Below, piece after piece: positions 33,104-40,951 of a stretch of 64,000 nt of DNA (the first letter of the stretch is position 1; the number at the start of each line of letters is the position of its first letter). The position numbers and the translations under genes were made by a program. Origin of the DNA: Desulfospira joergensenii DSM 10085 (lineage in GTDB: Bacteria > Desulfobacterota > Desulfobacteria > Desulfobacterales > Desulfobacteraceae); assembly GCF_000420085.1 (NCBI RefSeq), contig NZ_ATUG01000001.1:310001-374000 (forward strand), read 5' to 3'. The notes under the pieces were generated by a model. That model made no database searches, had not been told where the DNA came from, and saw only the letters and a program-made list of their open reading frames with translations.

Positions 33104-33106
33104 AGT

Positions 33107-33553
33107 TCAATTAAGCCATTTCTTCCCGGCAACCAGGGTAAATGCCCCGGCTCCTATCAAGGCCATGCACAGGCACAGGTGTAAAATATCCAGAAGGATG
33201 ATGGTGGCGTGGGAAAAATAGATTCCCGGCAGGTTCTTCACCACCATGAGGGCCCCGGTAAGGACCAGGCCGAGGATGGCTCCGGATTTCATCCAGGCCC
33301 AGGCCGTAAGCCGGCCTCTTTTCTGTCGATCAAGAAAAAAATCCAGGGCAGAATAGATACACAGGCCAATGAATACGGCGGCCAGACCATAGTGAAGGGC
33401 GTGGGTAACGTAAAACCGGGCCAGCCATCCCAGCCCCGGAATATCGGCGATATAGTACCTCTTGAAAATCGGCATCTGGGCAAATCCGGTCAGGGCGATG
33501 AAGGCCAGGATGATTCTGTACCCCAGGGTTCTTATTCCGCTTATCCGGGTCAT
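33107..33553 (-). CDS. Small four-helix membrane protein, probable b-type cytochrome subunit
   Basis: A 148-residue protein with four TM helices. Histidines lie in membrane-proximal positions (FYVTHALHYGLAAVFIGL and YFSHATIILLDILHLCLCMALIGAG), consistent with b-heme ligation (inference). It overlaps the Fe-S protein gene by 4 nt (ATGA), so the two are probably subunits of one complex that passes electrons between the quinone pool and the periplasmic Fe-S protein. I do not recognise a named family. It is the last gene of the operon driven by the sigma-54 promoter at 35096-35112. Confidence 0.75.
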   Translation of the reverse strand: MTRISGIRTLGYRIILAFIALTGFAQMPIFKRYYIADIPGLGWLARFYVTHALHYGLAAVFIGLCIYSALDFFLDRQKRGRLTAWAWMKSGAILGLVLTGALMVVKNLPGIYFSHATIILLDILHLCLCMALIGAGAFTLVAGKKWLN

Positions 33554-34509
33554 TGTTCATCCTCCTTTACACGCCTATAGAACTTACTGAATGCCGCAGC
33601 TGCGCCGGCAACGGGGGCAATGAGCAAGGCCAGGGCAATATGGGTGCCGTTTTCCATCAAATTCTTCACCGGGCTCAGATGGGGTCTGCCCTTGCCCGTC
33701 TCGATAATCAGTTCATCAAAGGGAACCGGCGAGACATATATGGTGTTTGTTCCTCCGTTTTCCTTTTCTCCGTAGATATATCCGTTCATTTTACCGGCCA
33801 GGTCATGGGCGGTCCTGAGGATCTCGGATCTCGGTCCCATGGTCTGGACACCTTCCGGGCAGGCCTCAATACAGGCGGGGATTTCCCCTTTTTCGATTTT
33901 CTGAAAGCACCGGTCGCATTTATACATCACCCCGTTGCCGGCCATGGAAGGCAGGAGTTCCAGGTAGAGGCCCACACCGGTCTGGCGCTGGGGGATGTGC
34001 CAGGGGCAGACCTTTCTGCATTTGGATCCCCCCAGGCAGATGTCGGAATCGATCCGGGAAAGACCGTTTTCCTCCTGCTTGGCCGCCCCCCAGGGGCAGA
34101 GCTTGACGCAGGGAGGATTCACGCAATGCATGCATCTTCTGGGGAGGGTCAGTTCGATTTCTTCCCCGTCCTTGTTCGCCCGGGCATACTGGATGTAAAG
34201 CCAGTTATAGGGGGTGAGCCGGTCCGACACATCCTGCCTGTCCGACCAGTCCTCCACAGGGACCCGGGAGGGGATCATTCCGGGGAAAGGTTTTTCAGGA
34301 GCCGGATATTTCCCGGCATTGGATTCCCGGCAGGCATGGACACACTCCTCGCATCCAATGCATTTTGAGACGTCAATCAGGGTTGCCAGGGGATCTTCCG
34401 GGGTTTCGGCCGCTGCCGCAGCCCTGGCCAGTCCTGAGGATGCGGCCACCGAGCCCGCCGCCCCCAGGGAACTTTTGAGAAAAGCCCTTCTGGAAATTTC
34501 AGATGTCAT
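33550..34509 (-). CDS. Tat-exported four-cluster 4Fe-4S protein with C-terminal membrane anchor
   Basis: 319 residues. The Tat signal is SRRAFLKSSLGAAGSVAA. The Fe-S part has Cys groups CIGCEECVHAC, CMHCVNPPCVKLC, CLGGSKCRKVC, CDRCFQKIEKGEIPACIEAC, giving four clusters in the manner of PsrB/DmsB/HybA-like subunits. A C-terminal TM helix (HIALALLIAPVAGAAAAFSKFY) anchors it on the periplasmic face. It is translationally coupled to the small membrane protein and 32 nt after the thioredoxin-like gene. The inferred job is electron relay between the membrane and periplasmic cytochrome, possibly the octaheme protein encoded across the regulator. Confidence 0.87.
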   Translation of the reverse strand: MTSEISRRAFLKSSLGAAGSVAASSGLARAAAAAETPEDPLATLIDVSKCIGCEECVHACRESNAGKYPAPEKPFPGMIPSRVPVEDWSDRQDVSDRLTPYNWLYIQYARANKDGEEIELTLPRRCMHCVNPPCVKLCPWGAAKQEENGLSRIDSDICLGGSKCRKVCPWHIPQRQTGVGLYLELLPSMAGNGVMYKCDRCFQKIEKGEIPACIEACPEGVQTMGPRSEILRTAHDLAGKMNGYIYGEKENGGTNTIYVSPVPFDELIIETGKGRPHLSPVKNLMENGTHIALALLIAPVAGAAAAFSKFYRRVKEDEQ

Positions 34510-34541
34510 GGAATTCTTCCTTAATGATACAGGCGACGCGG

Positions 34542-35057
34542 TTAACTCTTCCGGACAAAATCGTGGAAACTCATGGTTTCATAGCTTTTTGTCCGGATAT
34601 ACTCCAGTATCCGCACCATCTGGTCTGCTTCGATATATCCCGGGATATTTGAGATTTTCGAACCGTCGGGTTCCAAAAACCACATGGTGGGAAGCCCCTT
34701 AACCTTCCACTCCTGGGCAAGGGCCTGGTTCTGATCCGTGTCCACGGAGATGCTGACGAAATGTTCATCCATGAGTGCCTGTACTTTCTTATCCGTGAAG
34801 GTATACTTCTTCAGCTTGGTGCAATAGGTACACCAGGGGGCATGGAAGTAAAGAAAGACATTTTTGCCTTTGGATTTTGCCGCGGCAAGCCCTGACCCAT
34901 AGGAGTGCCATGCGATGCCCGTCCCTTTCCCCTGGCTGGGTTCCGGGGTGACGGCCGCAGACACATTCTCTTCCGGTGTTTTTGAAAAATTATATATTAA
35001 AACGCCGGCAACGGCCATGAGGATCAGGGCAACAACAAGTATATTCTCTTTTTTCAT
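34542..35057 (-). CDS. Membrane-anchored thioredoxin-like protein
   Basis: 171 residues. An N-terminal signal anchor (ENILVVALILMAVAGVLIYNF) precedes a periplasmic thioredoxin fold: KNVFLYFHAPWCTYCTKLKKYTFTDKKVQALMDEHFVSISVDTD with the redox pair CTYC, and cis-Pro in VKGLPTMWFLEPDG. It belongs to the DsbD-C/thioredoxin_7-like group. It is the first gene after a -24/-12 promoter (35096-35112), with a leader of about 28 nt, and is followed by the Fe-S and membrane subunits. A plausible role is reduction of cysteine persulfides or heme-site thiols in the periplasm alongside the triple rhodanese (inference). Confidence 0.87.
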   Translation of the reverse strand: MKKENILVVALILMAVAGVLIYNFSKTPEENVSAAVTPEPSQGKGTGIAWHSYGSGLAAAKSKGKNVFLYFHAPWCTYCTKLKKYTFTDKKVQALMDEHFVSISVDTDQNQALAQEWKVKGLPTMWFLEPDGSKISNIPGYIEADQMVRILEYIRTKSYETMSFHDFVRKS

Positions 35058-35095
35058 TTTTCAGCCTTATTATGATTTACTCCGGAGGTTAGTAT

Positions 35096-35112
35096 AGCAA
35101 ATTCAATGCCAA
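35096..35112 (-). promoter_or_regulatory. Sigma-54 promoter of the thioredoxin/Fe-S/membrane operon
   Basis: The minus strand reads TTGGCATTGAATTTGCT, a complete match to TTGGCAY-N-TTGCW with exactly 10 nt between GG (35110-35109) and GC (35098-35097). It lies in the 62-nt gap between the stop of the sigma-54 activator gene and the thioredoxin-like gene. No copy of the activator operator is evident within 200 nt upstream, so activation may come from the sites at 36533-36570 or from another activator. Confidence 0.75.
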
Positions 35113-35119
35113 AACTAAA

Positions 35120-36508
35120 TTATTTGATGCTGATATTATATTTTTTCATCCGTTTCCACACGGTTATTCTGGAGATGCCCAGGAGTTGAGCCGCCTTTGT
35201 CTGATTGCCCCCGGTTTTTTGGAGGGCGTTTATCAGATCCTGCTTTTCCAAAGGGACGAGGTTGAGAACAAAGGGCCGGGATTCCGGATCCGGTTCGGCC
35301 GGGACAGCAGAGGGAAACTCTGGTTCTGCCGTTTCCAGGACCTTCCCGGGAAGATGCTCGGGCCGGATACTCTTTCCCCTGGCCAGGACAAAGGCGTATT
35401 CCACCACATTCCGCAGCTCCCGGATATTGCCGGGCCATGCATAGGCCACCATGGCCCGCATGGCTTCCGGGGTGAAGCCCAGGATGTTTTTCCCGGTCTT
35501 CTCCCCCTGGACGGAGATGAAATGCTGGATAATCAGGGTGATATCATCTTTTCTTTGACTGAGAGGGGGGCAGGTCAGGGGAAATACGTTGATCCTGAAA
35601 AACAGGTCCTCCCGGAACTCTCCCCGACGGATCAGGGTTTCAAGATTTTTATTGGTGGCCGTGATAATCCTCACATCCACGGGAATGGAACGGTTCTCCC
35701 CCACCCTCTGGATCATGCGTTCCTCCAGCACCCGGAGGAGCTTGACCTGGACGGACAAGGGGATATCCCCGATTTCATCCAGGAAGATGGTTCCTTTGTG
35801 GGCCGCCTCGAACCGTCCTGCCCGGTCTGTCTGGGCACCGGTATAGGCCCCTTTTACATGTCCGAAGAGTTCACTTTCCAGAAGGTTCTCACTCAGGGCC
35901 GCACAATTGACCTTTATAAAAGGATGCTTCGACCTTGCCCCGGTTTCATGGAGGGCCTTTGCCACCATCTCTTTTCCGGTTCCGCTCTCCCCCAGGATCA
36001 TGACCGGGGTGTCCAGGGAAGCCACGCTCTGAATATGTTCGTAGAGTTTCTGCATGACCGGGGTCCGGCCGATGATTCCGTGGAATCCGTCGTCGATATG
36101 ATAGATCCTCTTGATGGATGCCAGTTCGTTCCGATAGGAGATGTTTTCCGATATATCCTTGAGGGTCTCCACGGCCCCCACGATATCCCCCCCTGCATCG
36201 TAGAGAACCGTGGCACTCTTGATAATGGGGATGGTCTGTTTGTTGCTGGCCGTTATCATGCACTTTTTATCCCGCATCAATCCCCTTGAAAACAGTCCGC
36301 ACCAGTCCTTTCCCCTGCCCCTGCCCTTTATCTTGCACCCGGTACAGTTTAAGACCCGGCAGGACTTGCCCCGAAGCTCTGCTTCCGAATACCCGGTCAT
36401 GAGCTGGGCCGAATGGTTGGCTGCGATAAAATTTCCCCGGCCGTCCACGATGATGATCCCATCCTGGACCGATTCAATAATGGGACGCCAATGGCTTCCG
36501 ATATCCAT
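35120..36508 (-). CDS. Sigma-54-dependent activator, Cys-rich PAS / AAA+ / Fis HTH (second copy)
   Basis: About 462 residues; paralogue of the 1911-3278 protein. The PAS region carries [11 protein letters not shown]...DWC...KKC with the same C-x4-C-x2-C-x11-C-x12-C spacing. The AAA+ domain has GESGTGKE, the sigma-54 loop GAYTGA and FLDEIG, and the end is a Fis HTH (NQTKAAQLLGISRITVWKRM). I chose the ATG at 36508 because it aligns with the paralogue's first residue (MDIGSHWRPI) and GAGG precedes it; an ATG at 36526 is the alternative. It sits between two operons that both have sigma-54 promoters, and its likely operators lie 25-62 nt upstream of its start. Confidence 0.93.
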   Translation of the reverse strand: MDIGSHWRPIIESVQDGIIIVDGRGNFIAANHSAQLMTGYSEAELRGKSCRVLNCTGCKIKGRGRGKDWCGLFSRGLMRDKKCMITASNKQTIPIIKSATVLYDAGGDIVGAVETLKDISENISYRNELASIKRIYHIDDGFHGIIGRTPVMQKLYEHIQSVASLDTPVMILGESGTGKEMVAKALHETGARSKHPFIKVNCAALSENLLESELFGHVKGAYTGAQTDRAGRFEAAHKGTIFLDEIGDIPLSVQVKLLRVLEERMIQRVGENRSIPVDVRIITATNKNLETLIRRGEFREDLFFRINVFPLTCPPLSQRKDDITLIIQHFISVQGEKTGKNILGFTPEAMRAMVAYAWPGNIRELRNVVEYAFVLARGKSIRPEHLPGKVLETAEPEFPSAVPAEPDPESRPFVLNLVPLEKQDLINALQKTGGNQTKAAQLLGISRITVWKRMKKYNISIK

Positions 36509-36532
36509 AATCTGATTTTGCCTCATGAAAAG

Positions 36533-36570
36533 TTAACACCTGTTTACAAAGCATTAACACATGATTAACA
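36533..36570. promoter_or_regulatory. Operator pair TTAACA-N2-TGTTAA (imperfect copies)
   Basis: Site one, TTAACACCTGTTTA (36533-36546), has one mismatch in the arms. Site two, ATTAACACATGATTAACA (36553-36570), is more degenerate. Centres are about 21 bp apart, roughly two helical turns. They lie about 117-138 bp upstream of the -24 element of the rhodanese/octaheme operon, a normal distance for an upstream activating sequence. They match the operators at 1845-1874. Confidence 0.65.
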
Positions 36571-36674
36571 ATTTGGCAACACTCATCCCTCGTCTTCGGG
36601 CACGGGTCAGGATTTCCACTTGAAAACCCCAAGAAAATCTGGTATTTGCAATAAAATACGATCCAGACTCAAAT

Positions 36675-36691
36675 TTGGCACATTCATTGCT
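36675..36691 (+). promoter_or_regulatory. Sigma-54 promoter of the rhodanese/octaheme/cytochrome b operon
   Basis: TTGGCACATTCATTGCT is a full match to the -24/-12 consensus, with 10 nt between GG (36677-36678) and GC (36689-36690). It gives a predicted start near 36702 and a leader of about 140 nt before the rhodanese gene. Nothing else is seen in the 36509-36840 gap beyond this and the operator pair. Confidence 0.85.
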
Positions 36692-36840
36692 ATCTTTATC
36701 ACCCGGTATTGTTTCAGGTTCAGAATCCCTCTGTTGACGGTGGTGCGACCTGTTGCTTCACCTTAATTTGGATAAAAAAATATGGCGGACCCAAAAAAGG
36801 GAAACCGCCCTAAACCTTAGCCAACACGGGAGAAAACAAG

Positions 36841-37944
36841 ATGAGAGCAAACGATTACAAACTTTTATTAGGGGCTGTTTTCGCCTGTCTGATTCTTCTG
36901 GCAGTGAGTGTGACAGCCCATGCCGCCGGATCAGAACCCTGGATGTACGACGACATCGTAGAAGTTGATTTTGTCATCTCCCAGGTACGGGTTCCCATGC
37001 CGGATGAGGTCATGATCGTGGATGCCAGGCCCTATAAGGTCAAATATGTGAAGGGCCATATTCCCGGAGCCGTAAGCATCCCTTTTTCAGAATTTGACCG
37101 GAAAAAAGACCTGCTGCCCAAGGATAAGAATGCCCTGGTCATCTTCTATTGCGGCGGACTCAAATGCAAGCTGAGCCATAAGTCTGCCAAAAAGGCCCAG
37201 GCCCTGGGGTATACCAATGTCAAGGTTTTTGCCAAGGGGTTTCCCGAGTGGAAAAAACAGCCGGGAGCCTATGCTTCGGTGACGGCCGAGTATGTGGCCG
37301 GGAAAATAGCCGAAAACAAAAGCATAATCGTGGATGCCAGGCCCCTGGAGACAAAATTCAACAAGGGGCATATCCCCACGGCCATAAGCATTCCCTTTTC
37401 CCGGTTTGACGAGCTCAAAGGCAAGCTGCCTAGAGACCTTTCCACCCCCATCATCTATTACTGCGGCGGACTCAAATGCCGCCTGAGCCACAAATCCGCT
37501 GCCAGGGCCATTGCCATGGGATATAAAGATGTGTCTGTCTTCTCCACGGGATATCCCGCCTGGAAAAAACAATACGGCCAGGCCGGAGACAGCGTGGCGG
37601 TCAAAGCCGGTGAAGTGGAAGGTTCCATTGATCTTGACCGGTTTGTTTCCATCCTGGAAAACTCCCCGGAATCCATCCTGCTCATTGACGCCCGGGATGC
37701 CGACGAATTTGCAAAGGGCCATTTCAAGACTGCGGTCAATATCCCCGTTGAAAAGCTGGAAGCGAAAATCAAGGACCTGCCCGCTGACAAGCCCGTGGTT
37801 TTTGTCTGCTCCACCGGTGCCAGGAGCGGCGAGGCCTACTATATGGTCAAGGATCTCAGGGAATCCCTGGAAGAGGTTTACTATGTAGAGGCAGAGATCG
37901 ATTTCAAAAAAGACAATACATATTCCATCAAAAAACCCCAATAA
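36841..37944 (+). CDS. Exported triple-rhodanese protein
   Basis: 367 residues with a signal peptide (LLLGAVFACLILLAVSVTAHA/AG) and three tandem rhodanese domains. Domain 1 (about 40-145) has active-site loop YCGGLKCKLS with Cys104; domain 2 (about 150-250) has YCGGLKCRLS with Cys208; domain 3 (about 262-360) has VCSTGARSG with Cys323. Domains 1 and 2 are close duplicates of each other; domain 3 is more standard. Each keeps the DAR and GHI/GHF motifs. All three keep the catalytic Cys, so the protein could pass sulfane sulfur in the periplasm. It is the first gene of the sigma-54-driven operon, 14 nt before the octaheme cytochrome. Confidence 0.92.
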   Translation: MRANDYKLLLGAVFACLILLAVSVTAHAAGSEPWMYDDIVEVDFVISQVRVPMPDEVMIVDARPYKVKYVKGHIPGAVSIPFSEFDRKKDLLPKDKNALVIFYCGGLKCKLSHKSAKKAQALGYTNVKVFAKGFPEWKKQPGAYASVTAEYVAGKIAENKSIIVDARPLETKFNKGHIPTAISIPFSRFDELKGKLPRDLSTPIIYYCGGLKCRLSHKSAARAIAMGYKDVSVFSTGYPAWKKQYGQAGDSVAVKAGEVEGSIDLDRFVSILENSPESILLIDARDADEFAKGHFKTAVNIPVEKLEAKIKDLPADKPVVFVCSTGARSGEAYYMVKDLRESLEEVYYVEAEIDFKKDNTYSIKKPQ

Positions 37945-37958
37945 CCTCAGGAGATCTT

Positions 37959-39581
37959 ATGGGAAAGAATCTAATGAAAGCGGTTCTGACTTTGATCTGC
38001 ACGGGAAGTTTCCTGCTCAGTCCGGGCCTTGGCCTGGCAGCCCCCCAGTCGGCCGAAGACCAGGCGCTGGGAATGGTTCTGGCCCGGCAGGCGGTCAAGT
38101 CGAGCAAGAGTTGGACCACCACGGACCACTCCAAGCTTGAGGCCCTGAACAAAAACTTCAAGTCCGGTGATGAAATCACGAAGGCCTGCCTCTCCTGCCA
38201 TACAGATGCATCCCTGCAGTTTCACAAGACCATCCACTGGACCTGGAAGGTGCCCAGCGAAAAAGAGGGAATCATGAACGGCAAGGCCGGTCACGCGGTG
38301 AACAACTTCTGCATCTCCGGCAACAACATGGAGGACAAGGGCTGTTTAGACTGTCATGCCGGATGGAACGGCACCGAAGGTGAGGTCAATTGTCTCAAAT
38401 GTCACGGCGGGGAAAAGTTCCCCTTTAAGGAGACCTTTGAGGACCTGGCCGCCTTTGAGGGCGATGATGATCCCGATACCCTCGAGATCGTCAAGGAGCT
38501 TCAGACCGATCTGCACCGGGTGATCAAGAAGATCAACATGCCCCAGCGGAAAAACTGCGGGGAATGCCATTTCAAAGGGGGCGGGGGAGACGGTGTCAAG
38601 CACGGCGACCTGGATACCTCCCTGGTCAAACCCAACAGGATGCTGGATGTCCACATGGCTGCCGAGGGAGCGAATTTTACCTGCACCCGGTGCCACACCA
38701 CGGTCAAACACAATATCGCCGGACGTGTATATACCCGGCCGGCCTCTTTGGAGAGAAAGAGCCTGATCCAGGACGACATGGCCACCAAAATCACCTGTGA
38801 ATCCTGCCACAGCGCCACCCCCCACACCTTTAACGCAAAAATGAACGATCATACCGACAAGGTGGCCTGCCAGAGCTGCCACATCCCCGAGTTTGCCAGG
38901 GTCAACCCCACCAAGATGTGGTGGGACTGGTCCAAGGCCGGGAAACTCAAAGACGGCAAGCCATACATGGAAGAAGGGCCCTACGGAAAACACACTTATA
39001 AATCCATCAAAGGAGAATTCAGATGGGAGAAAAACGTGGTCCCGGAATATTTCTGGTACAACGGCTCCTTTGACAACACCGGGGTCAAGGACAATATCGA
39101 CCCGGGACAGATCGTCAAGGTCAGCCAGCCCAAGGGGAGTGCCGACGACCCCAATTCCAGGATACACCCCTTTAAGATCCACAGGGGCAAACAGCCCTAT
39201 GACAAGATCAACAAGCGGCTGGTGGCCCCTCTGCTCTCCGGGCACGACGGATTCTGGACCACCTTCAACATGAACGACGCCATCATCCGGGGAAACAAGA
39301 CGCTGGGCATTCCCTATTCCGGTGAATTCGACTACGTGGAGACCAGCTATGCCTTTCCCACCACCCACATGGTGGCTCCGGTATCCGAAGTCCTGAACTG
39401 CACGGAATGCCACATCCGTGAAAAATCAAGGCTGGCAAATATCACCGGTGTCTACATGCCCGGGCGGGACAAATCGGATTTTATCGACGGAATCGGAATG
39501 ATTGCCGTGCTGGGCGCCCTTGGCGGGGTTCTCCTCCACGGACTCGGCCGGTTTTTTACCCGGAACGGAAAGGAGAGTTAA
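37959..39581 (+). CDS. Octaheme c-type cytochrome, tetrathionate-reductase family
   Basis: 540 residues: signal peptide, eight CxxCH heme sites (77, 129, 145, 200, 242, 280, 304 and about 482) and a C-terminal TM anchor (IGMIAVLGALGGVLLHGLGRFF). The layout of seven hemes in the N-terminal 310 residues and one late heme matches the octaheme tetrathionate reductase (OTR) family. The Shewanella enzyme of that family reduces tetrathionate, nitrite and hydroxylamine in vitro. The membrane anchor and partner cytochrome b suggest quinol-linked reduction; the neighbouring rhodanese suggests a sulfur substrate (inference). Confidence 0.93.
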   Translation: MGKNLMKAVLTLICTGSFLLSPGLGLAAPQSAEDQALGMVLARQAVKSSKSWTTTDHSKLEALNKNFKSGDEITKACLSCHTDASLQFHKTIHWTWKVPSEKEGIMNGKAGHAVNNFCISGNNMEDKGCLDCHAGWNGTEGEVNCLKCHGGEKFPFKETFEDLAAFEGDDDPDTLEIVKELQTDLHRVIKKINMPQRKNCGECHFKGGGGDGVKHGDLDTSLVKPNRMLDVHMAAEGANFTCTRCHTTVKHNIAGRVYTRPASLERKSLIQDDMATKITCESCHSATPHTFNAKMNDHTDKVACQSCHIPEFARVNPTKMWWDWSKAGKLKDGKPYMEEGPYGKHTYKSIKGEFRWEKNVVPEYFWYNGSFDNTGVKDNIDPGQIVKVSQPKGSADDPNSRIHPFKIHRGKQPYDKINKRLVAPLLSGHDGFWTTFNMNDAIIRGNKTLGIPYSGEFDYVETSYAFPTTHMVAPVSEVLNCTECHIREKSRLANITGVYMPGRDKSDFIDGIGMIAVLGALGGVLLHGLGRFFTRNGKES

Positions 39582-39582
39582 G

Positions 39583-40227
39583 ATGGCGGAGAACAAAACC
39601 GTTAAAGTCTATCTGTATACCCGGTTTGAGCGCCTGTGGCACTGGCTCCAGGCATTGATGATCATCTGTCTTTTGATCACGGGATTTGAAATCCACGGCA
39701 CCTATAAACTCCTGGGATTCGAGACTGCCGTGAATGTTCATAATTTCCTGGGGCTTTTCTGGCTGGGATCCTTTGCCTTTTTTGCCTTCTGGCTGGTCAT
39801 CACCGGTGAATGGAAACAGTATATTCCCACCACCAGAAAACTCTTTGACGTGATGGCCTACTATGCCTGGGGAATTTTCAAGGGGCTTGACCATCCGGTT
39901 CAAAAATCTGTGGGGGCCAAGCATAATCCCCTCCAGCGGCTGGCATATCTGGGAATTTCAGCCATGCTGCTGCCGGCCCAGATGACCACGGGCCTCTTGT
40001 ATTATCTTTATAACACCCTTCCCGGGGGCTTTCCGTTGGGAATCCTGGCCATGATCCACACCCTGGTGGCATTCCTTCTTCTCAACTTCCTGGTGATCCA
40101 CGTCTACATGACCACCACGGGCCATTCCATCTTCAGCCATATTGCCGGCATGCTCACGGGATGGGAAGAGATCTACGATACGACACAGCTCCAGGACTGG
40201 GAAACCCAGGCCACCAAGAAGGGCTGA
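39583..40227 (+). CDS. Cytochrome b membrane subunit (b561/hydrogenase-type)
   Basis: 214 residues with four TM helices and paired histidines for two b hemes: ERLWHWLQALMIICLLITGFEIHG, AVNVHNFLGLFWLG, and GILAMIHTLVAFLLLNFLVIHVYMTTTGHSIFSHI. It belongs to the Ni-hydrogenase/thiosulfate-reductase cytochrome b group. I chose the ATG at 39583, which follows the octaheme stop by 1 nt and has AAGGAGAG upstream. It is likely the quinone-reactive subunit for the octaheme protein. Confidence 0.92.
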   Translation: MAENKTVKVYLYTRFERLWHWLQALMIICLLITGFEIHGTYKLLGFETAVNVHNFLGLFWLGSFAFFAFWLVITGEWKQYIPTTRKLFDVMAYYAWGIFKGLDHPVQKSVGAKHNPLQRLAYLGISAMLLPAQMTTGLLYYLYNTLPGGFPLGILAMIHTLVAFLLLNFLVIHVYMTTTGHSIFSHIAGMLTGWEEIYDTTQLQDWETQATKKG

Positions 40228-40257
40228 TTCCACCCCATATCCTGCGCCAAAACCTGC

Positions 40258-40290
40258 GCCGGGACCGGATATCCGGTCCCGGCCTTTTTT
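40258..40290 (+). terminator. Strong rho-independent terminator
   Basis: GCCGGGACCGGAT (40258-40270) and ATCCGGTCCCGGC (40271-40283) form a perfect 26-nt palindrome, followed by six Ts (40285-40290). It ends the rhodanese/octaheme/cytochrome b operon 30 nt after the last stop. Confidence 0.9.
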
Positions 40291-40361
40291 AAAGCCGCCA
40301 TACGGGCTTTTCCGGCCTTTCCCAGCCCTGACAAACAAAGAACAATATTTGGCCGATGATC

Positions 40362-40390
40362 TTGACAAAAGGCGATTTCCTGAATAGCAT
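40362..40390 (+). promoter_or_regulatory. Possible sigma-70 promoter of the signalling operon
   Basis: TTGACA (40362-40367), 17-nt spacer, TAGCAT (40385-40390). It lies 150 nt before the response-regulator gene and after the terminator of the previous operon. The -35 is perfect; the -10 is only moderate. No other feature is seen in the 40291-40540 gap. Confidence 0.4.
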
Positions 40391-40540
40391 TGATCCAAGT
40401 TGCGAATCGTTGAAAATCAAACCGATCCTGCATGGGGTATGGATTACCATTTTAATCGCCGAACGATCATGAAGATTCAGAACAATTGTAAAATCCTTAA
40501 AAGGCCCTTGTGCATCTGCAGACAAGAGGAAGGATAAAAA

Positions 40541-40936
40541 ATGGATGAACCCGTAAAAACGGTCCTGCTCGTGGACGACGAGATCAATATCCGCCAGAGT
40601 TTTGCAGATTATTTTGAAGACAACCTCTGGGAGACCCTCCAGGCGGAAAACGGAGAACAGGCCCTGGAAATTTTAAAGACAGCGTCGCCCCAGGGTGCCA
40701 TTGTGGATATCCGCATGGGGGGGATGGACGGGAATGCCTTTATCCGGGAGGCATACGAAAAAAACCCGGATTTGAACTTCATTATCTGCACCGGATCCCC
40801 CGAGTACGACGTTCCTCCGGACCTTAAAGGCCTGCCCCGGGTATCAGAGATCCTTTTCAGGAAACCCGTGGCAGACATGGCCGCCCTGGAAAAAACCCTT
40901 TCCTGCCTCATAAGAAACCATCAAAAAAAAGAATAA
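40541..40936 (+). CDS. Single-domain response regulator
   Basis: A 131-residue receiver domain only: VLLVDDEINIRQSF (acidic pocket), phosphoacceptor Asp in AIVDIRMGGMDG, FIICTGSPEY (Thr position), and the conserved Lys in ILFRKPVADMAAL. It has no output domain, so it acts as a CheY-like or phosphorelay protein. It is followed after 15 nt by cheW and then a hybrid kinase with two receivers, which together suggest one phosphorelay. AGAGGAAGG precedes the ATG. Confidence 0.92.
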   Translation: MDEPVKTVLLVDDEINIRQSFADYFEDNLWETLQAENGEQALEILKTASPQGAIVDIRMGGMDGNAFIREAYEKNPDLNFIICTGSPEYDVPPDLKGLPRVSEILFRKPVADMAALEKTLSCLIRNHQKKE

Positions 40937-40951
40937 AGGAGGAAAGGGCAA

